This document shows, piece by piece, positions 58,781-64,000 of a DNA stretch of 64,000 nucleotides. The notes under the pieces were generated by a model. The model saw nothing but the letters and a program-made list of their open reading frames with translations. It ran no database searches and had not been told where the DNA came from. Within the stretch, counting starts at the first letter, position 1, and each line of letters starts with the position of its first letter. The stretch is from Pseudalkalibacillus salsuginis (GTDB lineage: Bacteria; Bacillota; Bacilli; Bacillales; Fictibacillaceae): the NCBI RefSeq assembly GCF_021646685.1, contig NZ_JAKJHW010000005.1, forward strand, positions 231,038 through 295,037, read 5' to 3'. A program made the position numbers and the translations under genes.

Positions 58781-59317
58781 TTAGACGGAGATTCCGTTAC
58801 GGGGTACGGGTTGGTGGATGCCTGTCCCTTTTAAGAAGGTTGCTTTGACCCGTTTGGATTTTAATAAATATGGGATCAAGACCAAGGCTGAAACCAGTGA
58901 ACCGATCTGCTGTCTATAGGATTGGTTTTTAATATATACAAGCATTTCGTCAGAGATAGGAAGTGAGCTGAAAATCCAGTTGGTGATGAATCCATCAGCG
59001 ATTGCATAAACTGTCACGCCAGTCAGAAAGCTGATCATAAACTTCGGAAACGACGGGCTTTTTTTGAACAATAGCCAAAGTGCAATCAATGATAAGATGA
59101 TGATGACATAATCGACCCCTGCACCGATAAAAAAAGTAGGGGCAAACCATGCGTGATAAATCGGGTTACCTTGTTCAGTCAGCAAACTCCATGCCGGCGT
59201 ATCATAAACAGTCATGTAACTTTGGTATAGAGCGTAGAGGCGAAGGATCGGAACCAATAAAAGACCTGCAACAATCAAAATCAACCATCCAGCGATCCCT
59301 TCGTGTTTTGATCCCAT
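58781..59317 (-). CDS. DUF2569 family membrane protein
   Basis: A 178-residue protein with four predicted membrane helices. The start KHEGIAGWLILIVAGLLLVPILRLYALYQ is the DUF2569 signature. The function is unknown. The ATG follows AAAGGAGAT. It lies downstream of the GNAT gene on the same strand, separated by 82 bases. Confidence 0.8.
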   Translation of the reverse strand: MGSKHEGIAGWLILIVAGLLLVPILRLYALYQSYMTVYDTPAWSLLTEQGNPIYHAWFAPTFFIGAGVDYVIIILSLIALWLLFKKSPSFPKFMISFLTGVTVYAIADGFITNWIFSSLPISDEMLVYIKNQSYRQQIGSLVSALVLIPYLLKSKRVKATFLKGTGIHQPVPRNGISV

Positions 59318-59399
59318 AATGATCTCCTTTCAATTCCCTAAATCTACTATTTAATACCCTGAACCGAACAAGCAGAAACTAGAGCATATGACCCGAATT

Positions 59400-60173
59400 T
59401 CAGCTTCTTTTATATACTTCATATTTCCCTGAATCTTCAAACCCAAGTTTTCGTAAAATCGGTTCTGAGGTGCCTTTCCGAGCTTGAGTGACCAGCCAGT
59501 TGCTTCCGTAAGAACTCGCAAGCTCCATACGTTTTGCTAAAAGAGCTCGGTAAATCCCTTGCCTCCGGTACTCTGATAAAACACCGGTCCCTGCTAGATA
59601 CGCCGCTTCGCCATCCCCACTGAATCGATATCCTGCATATGCAACTGGGTGCTCTTCGTCCATGACAATCAAAAATCCGCCTCTGCTTTTAGAATCCCTC
59701 AAGTATTCAAGCCTTTGCCGGACCAACATTTCTTTTGTCCTGTCTTCATATCCCCAAATTTTTGCAGCTACATCTACATAATGTCTGACATCCTGTTCAT
59801 CAACTACACTCCGAACCGTATAAGGCAGATTAACTTTTTCCCATCGGCCAACGGCTTTCACGAGTCCATAGTAAGTGTCCTCCTGTACAAGCCCCAACGA
59901 CTGGACTTTTAAAACTAAATCCTCAGGTGATGAATCAGGCCCGATCCACCAAGAGAAAGGCTTCTCCTGATAGAAGGCCTGTATCTCCCTGAATAATGCT
60001 AAGAACACTTCCTCAGATTCTGCGGACACTTTTACAACTTTGTTCGATAAAATACTCGAAGAGCCTTCCGTTCTGTACATCCATATTTCCGGACGTTCCA
60101 CAAACCCAACATTGTCTGGGACTTCCTCATGATCCCACATCACTCCACGTACATATTCCCACAATTGTTCCAT
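59400..60173 (-). CDS. GNAT-family N-acetyltransferase (two-domain)
   Basis: A 257-residue protein. The C-terminal half is a full GNAT domain: LIVMDEEHPVAYAGYRF, AYLAGTGVLSEYRRQGIYRALL (acetyl-CoA loop RRQGIY) and RKLGFEDSGKYEVYKR. The N-terminal half is a degenerate GNAT-like domain with WWIGPDSSPEDLV. Tandem GNAT proteins acetylate small molecules or antibiotics in other bacilli; the substrate here is unknown. Confidence 0.85.
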   Translation of the reverse strand: MEQLWEYVRGVMWDHEEVPDNVGFVERPEIWMYRTEGSSSILSNKVVKVSAESEEVFLALFREIQAFYQEKPFSWWIGPDSSPEDLVLKVQSLGLVQEDTYYGLVKAVGRWEKVNLPYTVRSVVDEQDVRHYVDVAAKIWGYEDRTKEMLVRQRLEYLRDSKSRGGFLIVMDEEHPVAYAGYRFSGDGEAAYLAGTGVLSEYRRQGIYRALLAKRMELASSYGSNWLVTQARKGTSEPILRKLGFEDSGKYEVYKRS

Positions 60174-60367
60174 TGGTGTTGAAACCTCTTTTCTCTAACT
60201 AAAAGTCACTTCGTTTCAAGTCTTAAACTTCCTGCAACATAAACTTTACAATTAAGGAAGAATAGTGCCAACTCAACTATTTACATAAATTGTAAACGGG
60301 ATAATGGTCACTTTACCTCCGTTTTCAGCGAACTGATAAATGTAATGAAGTTGGGGAGGTTTTACTA

Positions 60368-61429
60368 GTGGAGAAAACACTTGATAAACCTAAAGGGAAA
60401 TTTTTTGAAGAGATTCATTTTCTACGGGCATTTGCTTGTATCGGGGTAGTTCTTGTACACCTTAGTGCAAGCTACTATAATCAGCATGGCCAGACCTACA
60501 ATTGGCTGACATTTGCCTTGAATCAGCTGGGGCGTTTCGGGACACCGACATTTGCCTTGATCAGCGGGTTTTTATTATTCCACCAGGTAAAAGCAAAAGG
60601 GTTTGATTTTCAAAGATTTTTAAAATCACGATTCACAAAAATCATAATGCCGTTTGTCGTTTGGAGTGTTTTTTACCTTCTGATCAAAGTAATAGTATTG
60701 AATGCAACCTTGCCATCTGGGCAAGATTTTATAGAATCTTTCTTGATGGGAGCGTCTTTTTATCATTTGTACTTCATGGTGATCGTCATCCAATTTTATT
60801 TGGTTTTCCCCATGCTACAGGTAATTAAAACAAAGTTTTTATGGATGATTGCTTTGGTAGCCTCATTTACAATAAGTGCATTTTTTATAAATCTATCGCA
60901 TTTCATATCTGTTCAAGAAGGTTTGGGGGCTCTTTTGAGTAATCGTGTATTCATTTTTACATGGATTTTTTACTTTATATTCGGCGGGTTTTTAGCCTAT
61001 TATTGGCGTTCAGTAACAAAGCTTGTGACCAGCCAGGCTATATTACTATTGTTAGTAGCAATGGTTTACGTACTAGCGATTTATGAATATCAGATAATGG
61101 GTTCGATCCCTTCAAACCGAATGACGAATCTAATTAATATTCCATTATTAAGCATAGCTGTCATTGGGCTGTTCCCGGTTATCCAGAGCAGACGATTGCT
61201 TTATGGTCCTTTGAAATTGATCGGAACACTATCCATGGGGATCTACCTCGTCCACCCTTTGGTATTGTTGTTTTTGAATCAAGTTTTACCACACACCGCA
61301 TGGGCGACCAGAGGATTTCCGATCATGTATATACTGGTGATGCTGCTCTCAATCGGAATCGTCCAGGCAATCCGAAAGTTGTCATTTGTGCAGTATATCA
61401 TTCCGGTACCCCGCATGCAGAACAAATGA
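60368..61429 (+). CDS. Acyltransferase 3 family membrane protein
   Basis: A 353-residue polytopic protein (about ten helices) of the acyltransferase 3 (OafA/YrhL-like) family. EIHFLRAFACIGVVLVHLSA at the start carries the RxxA and catalytic His motif of the family, followed by FGTPTFALISGFLLF and FLKSRFTKIIMPFVVWS. Members O-acetylate surface sugars, peptidoglycan or teichoic acids. The GTG start has GGGGAGG 8 bases upstream. Confidence 0.88.
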   Translation: MEKTLDKPKGKFFEEIHFLRAFACIGVVLVHLSASYYNQHGQTYNWLTFALNQLGRFGTPTFALISGFLLFHQVKAKGFDFQRFLKSRFTKIIMPFVVWSVFYLLIKVIVLNATLPSGQDFIESFLMGASFYHLYFMVIVIQFYLVFPMLQVIKTKFLWMIALVASFTISAFFINLSHFISVQEGLGALLSNRVFIFTWIFYFIFGGFLAYYWRSVTKLVTSQAILLLLVAMVYVLAIYEYQIMGSIPSNRMTNLINIPLLSIAVIGLFPVIQSRRLLYGPLKLIGTLSMGIYLVHPLVLLFLNQVLPHTAWATRGFPIMYILVMLLSIGIVQAIRKLSFVQYIIPVPRMQNK

Positions 61430-61556
61430 ATAGAAGGCTAAAAAGACTCTTTTTCCAGGGTCTTTTTTTATGCTTTCAACAGGTTTCATTATATAGGAAA
61501 AATAAAGAAGATAATGGTATTATAGAGAGGTGAGCCAAGGTTAAGGGGGGATAGAC

Positions 61557-63572
61557 TTGCGCAAATCAATATTCATTCTAATTTGTCTCGTTTTTAGTCT
61601 TGTCGGTTGCTCTGATAAACCGAAGCCTGAAACAACGTTTGAAGGTTATATGAAGGCTTGGGAAAAACAGGACTATGCTAAAATGTACAGTCTTTTATCT
61701 GAGGAATCGAAAAAGCAGATTACAGAGGAGAAGTTTGTTGAGCGGTACACGAACATTTATGAAGGTATTAATATGAGTAATTTGAAAGCTACTTATAAAT
61801 TACCAGAGGAAGAGAAGAAATACGACGAAGAGGATAAGCCGACGTTCGATTATACGGTGAAAATGGATACACTCGCTGGCCCGCTCGAGACTTCCTATCA
61901 AGCTGAGCTTGTCCATGAAAAAAGTGAAGACAATGAGAAATGGGCAATCAATTGGAGTCCATCGATGATTTTCACTGGTATGGAAGAGGGAGATACCATT
62001 TCAGCCACAACGATTGAACCTGAACGTGGTGAGATTTTTGATGTGAATGGTGAGGGGCTTGCGATCAATGGTGTGGTTCAAGAGGTTGGTCTTGTCCCAT
62101 CCTGGCTGAAAGAAGATAAGGAAGAGGTAAAAGAAAAGCTTTCAAAATTGATCGATGTACCTGTTGAGGAGATCGACAAAGCATTGAATCAATCCTGGGT
62201 CCAACCAGATTCTTTTGTCCCACTTGGTGTGGTGGCAGATGATGAACGGGAGAAAATCGAAGCGATACGCCCGCTTAACGGGACCAAATTCCAGGAAAAA
62301 AAAGCCCGGGTCTATCCGTTGAAAGCGGCCGCAGCTCATTTGACAGGCTATGTCGGCGCTGTAAATGCTGATGAGTTGGAGAAAAAGAAAGACGAGGGAT
62401 ATACGGTTCAAGACATCATAGGAAAAACTGGTCTTGAAAGAGCACTTGAAGAAGAATTGAGGGGCCAACCTGGGGGCCAAATCGTCATCAAGGGTGCAGA
62501 TGGCACAACAAAAGATATGCTTGCTAAAAACGAACCGGTTAACGGCAAAGATTTTACACTAACAATCGATTCAGCTGTCCAGTCATCGCTTTTTAAACAA
62601 ATGTTGAAAGACGAAGGTTCAGCAGCTGCGCTTAACCCGACCACCGGGGAAGTCTTAGCGCTTGTCAGTACACCTTCCTATGACCCGAACCTGGGGGTGA
62701 CTGGTGAAAAGTACAACAACCTTATAAACGATCCTTCTGCACCGTTGAGGAATCGTTTCAGCAACACGTATGCACCAGGATCCACATTCAAGCCGATTAC
62801 TGCTGCAATTGGACTTGAAACAGGAGCAATCGACCCTGCCGCAGAAAAGAAGATCCCGGCGAACAACCGCTGGCAAAGGGATTCCTGGGGTGGAAATCAT
62901 TACATCACTCGTGTCCCAAGTCCGGACACGCAAGTCAATTTACAGGATGCACTTGTCCGCTCGGATAATATCTATTTTGCAATGGCAATGCTGGATATTG
63001 GAGGGGATGCGTTTTTACAAGAATCCAAGAAGTTCGGATTTGATGAAAAAATTCCATTCCCACTAGGCATCGAATCTTCCAAAATCACAAAGGGGGGTTT
63101 TGCGAGTGAAGGCCAATTGGCGGATAGTGGATATGGGCAGGGACAGGTGGAAATGAGCACACTTCATCTGGGGCTGACATATACGCCTTTTATTACTAAA
63201 GGGACGATGGTCAAACCGATTCTTTTTACGGATGAAGAAAAATCACAAACGTGGAAAGAGAATGTGATCAGTGAGGAGACCGCGAACACGGTTGAGAAGG
63301 ATCTCATTCAAGTGGTTGAAAGCCCAAATGGAACAGCGAACGATGTGAAGCTTGCCAATGTGAAAATGGCAGGCAAAACAGGTACGGCAGAGTTGAAAAA
63401 ATCGAAGGATGATAAAGAGGGGACGGAAAACGGCTGGTTCGTCGCCTGGAATACTGAAAACCCTTCGCTTCTCGTATCGGTAATGATCGAAGACGTTAAA
63501 AAACGCGGGGGCAGTCATTACGTCACACCGAAAGTCAAGAAGGTGTTCGAAGATATCCTCGTAAGCGAATGA
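61557..63572 (+). CDS. Class B penicillin-binding protein (PbpC/MecA type)
   Basis: A 671-residue lipoprotein transpeptidase (lipobox LVGC, Cys18). Domains in order: a MecA_N NTF2-like domain (about residues 25-145), a PBP dimer domain (about 155-320) and the transpeptidase. The active site motifs are Ser409-T-F-Lys412, Ser469-D-N471 and Lys607-T-G609. The layout and length fit B. subtilis PbpC (PBP3), a redundant elongation PBP with low beta-lactam affinity. The TTG start follows AAGGGGGG. It is the last complete gene in the window. Confidence 0.92.
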   Translation: MRKSIFILICLVFSLVGCSDKPKPETTFEGYMKAWEKQDYAKMYSLLSEESKKQITEEKFVERYTNIYEGINMSNLKATYKLPEEEKKYDEEDKPTFDYTVKMDTLAGPLETSYQAELVHEKSEDNEKWAINWSPSMIFTGMEEGDTISATTIEPERGEIFDVNGEGLAINGVVQEVGLVPSWLKEDKEEVKEKLSKLIDVPVEEIDKALNQSWVQPDSFVPLGVVADDEREKIEAIRPLNGTKFQEKKARVYPLKAAAAHLTGYVGAVNADELEKKKDEGYTVQDIIGKTGLERALEEELRGQPGGQIVIKGADGTTKDMLAKNEPVNGKDFTLTIDSAVQSSLFKQMLKDEGSAAALNPTTGEVLALVSTPSYDPNLGVTGEKYNNLINDPSAPLRNRFSNTYAPGSTFKPITAAIGLETGAIDPAAEKKIPANNRWQRDSWGGNHYITRVPSPDTQVNLQDALVRSDNIYFAMAMLDIGGDAFLQESKKFGFDEKIPFPLGIESSKITKGGFASEGQLADSGYGQGQVEMSTLHLGLTYTPFITKGTMVKPILFTDEEKSQTWKENVISEETANTVEKDLIQVVESPNGTANDVKLANVKMAGKTGTAELKKSKDDKEGTENGWFVAWNTENPSLLVSVMIEDVKKRGGSHYVTPKVKKVFEDILVSE

Positions 63573-63790
63573 ACACCTTACTATATGTCGGAAAATGAAA
63601 GCGGACTATAGTATGTCTCCGCCCGAATCATGTGAGTTTGTGGCTGGGGAAATTCAGGTTTTTTGGTCAAATGTTGTATAAAATGAAGAGAAGAGTCTGA
63701 CAGATGTAAGCGATCGGAGTAAAAAAGCAGCCAGCTAGTATTGTAAAGAGTCCCGTTTTTCGGGTGCACATATCTCATAAATGACATTAG

Positions 63791-63825
63791 AAATGTCCTG
63801 TGAATTGACACAGGACATTTTGGTT
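63791..63825 (+). terminator. Perfect terminator hairpin, intron target
   Basis: AAATGTCCTGTG (63791-63802) pairs perfectly with CACAGGACATTT (63809-63820) around AATTGA. A short TTGGTT follows, and then the group II intron begins. It is 218 bases downstream of the PBP gene; the stretch from 63573 to 63790 shows no gene. Confidence 0.85.
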
Positions 63826-64000
63826 GTGCGCCCGGCATGTGCACACGCTCTAGGGTTCAAGTCCCGAACGGTGAAGGTCGTTGTAGCCGTTAGCTGAAGG
63901 TAAGGGTGTCCGGGACGACCCGGAATCTGAAGGAAGCCGGAGGCAAATCTCCGACCCGAGGAACACGAATCTCATACAAGGCTGTTTTTCTGGGATGAGA
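63826..64000 (+). mobile_element. Group IIC intron, 5' part (cut by window end)
   Basis: The sequence begins with the group II 5' splice consensus GTGCG and continues with elements of domain I known from bacterial IIC introns such as that of Oceanobacillus iheyensis: GTGCGCCCGGCATG, AGGGTTCAAGTCCCGAAC, AAGGGTGTCC, GGAATCTGAAGGAAGC and CCGAGGAACACGAA. It sits immediately after a terminator hairpin, the normal target of class C introns. The reverse transcriptase ORF and domains V/VI would be beyond the window, so I cannot say whether it is complete. Confidence 0.9.

Noticed and set aside
63581..63844. An 87-codon frame on the minus strand
   Set aside because: It crosses the terminator hairpin and the intron boundary and has no start signals.

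Overview
The window comes from a low-to-moderate GC, endospore-forming Firmicute of the family Bacillaceae. The evidence is the sporulation genes spoIIR, spoIID, spoIIQ and spoIIID, strong AAGGAGG-type ribosome binding sites, TTG and GTG starts, and a gene order that follows the prfA-to-fabZ part of the Bacillus subtilis map. The genus cannot be fixed from the sequence alone. No rRNA, tRNA, phage or CRISPR array was seen.

Layout. 1-3100: a small acidic lipoprotein, a YhcN/YlaJ-like lipoprotein, a CoA-disulfide reductase and an unknown protein. 3468-16749: prfA, prmC, spoIIR, a GNAT protein, tsaC (preceded by a DnaA-box cluster), a multi-PAS histidine kinase, mntP, arginine phosphatase ywlE, rpiB, ywlG, glyA and upp. 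17002-24276: the complete F1Fo ATP synthase operon. 24785-29386: a block between ATP synthase and complex I with a gamma-glutamyltransferase, a split chromate transporter, an lrgA-lrgB-fbpA operon and the nitrogen regulator tnrA behind two perfect TnrA boxes. 29893-39977: the eleven-gene complex I operon nuoABCDHIJKLMN, lacking nuoEFG. 40373-45260: ywzB, ywmB, murA, spoIID, spoIIQ. 45621-49795: a DUF1028 protein convergent with a transglutaminase/alpha-E/ATP-grasp operon. 50478-56409: spoIIID, mbl, two flagellar rod/hook-type genes, an EpuA-like protein, a RAYT transposase, fabZ and kynB. 56558-63572: a second acidic lipoprotein, a c-di-GMP-I riboswitch ahead of a DUF5667 secreted protein, a DUF2569 protein, a GNAT protein, an acyltransferase and a class B PBP. 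The last 175 bases are the 5' part of a group IIC intron sitting just after a terminator hairpin.

The genes mix bioenergetics (complex I feeding a proton gradient used by ATP synthase), wall and shape (murA, mbl, PBP), one-carbon and nucleotide salvage (glyA, upp) and sporulation. Both forespore genes spoIIR and spoIIQ have sigma-F-type promoters with the exact 15-bp spacing.

The most unusual content is between the genes. Four repeat systems are present: (i) seven clusters of GTRCCAGGCAC-type palindromes, each at a strict 48-bp pitch, one of them 190 bp upstream of the RAYT gene; (ii) three arrays of TGCAAT words at a 20-21 bp (two helical turn) pitch, each just beyond an operon terminator; (iii) eight copies of a 110-170 bp foldable element, all in the same orientation; (iv) five 52-bp tandem repeats inside one copy of that element. 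These repeats, the riboswitch, the intron and the amidoligase-type cluster are the parts most worth following up.
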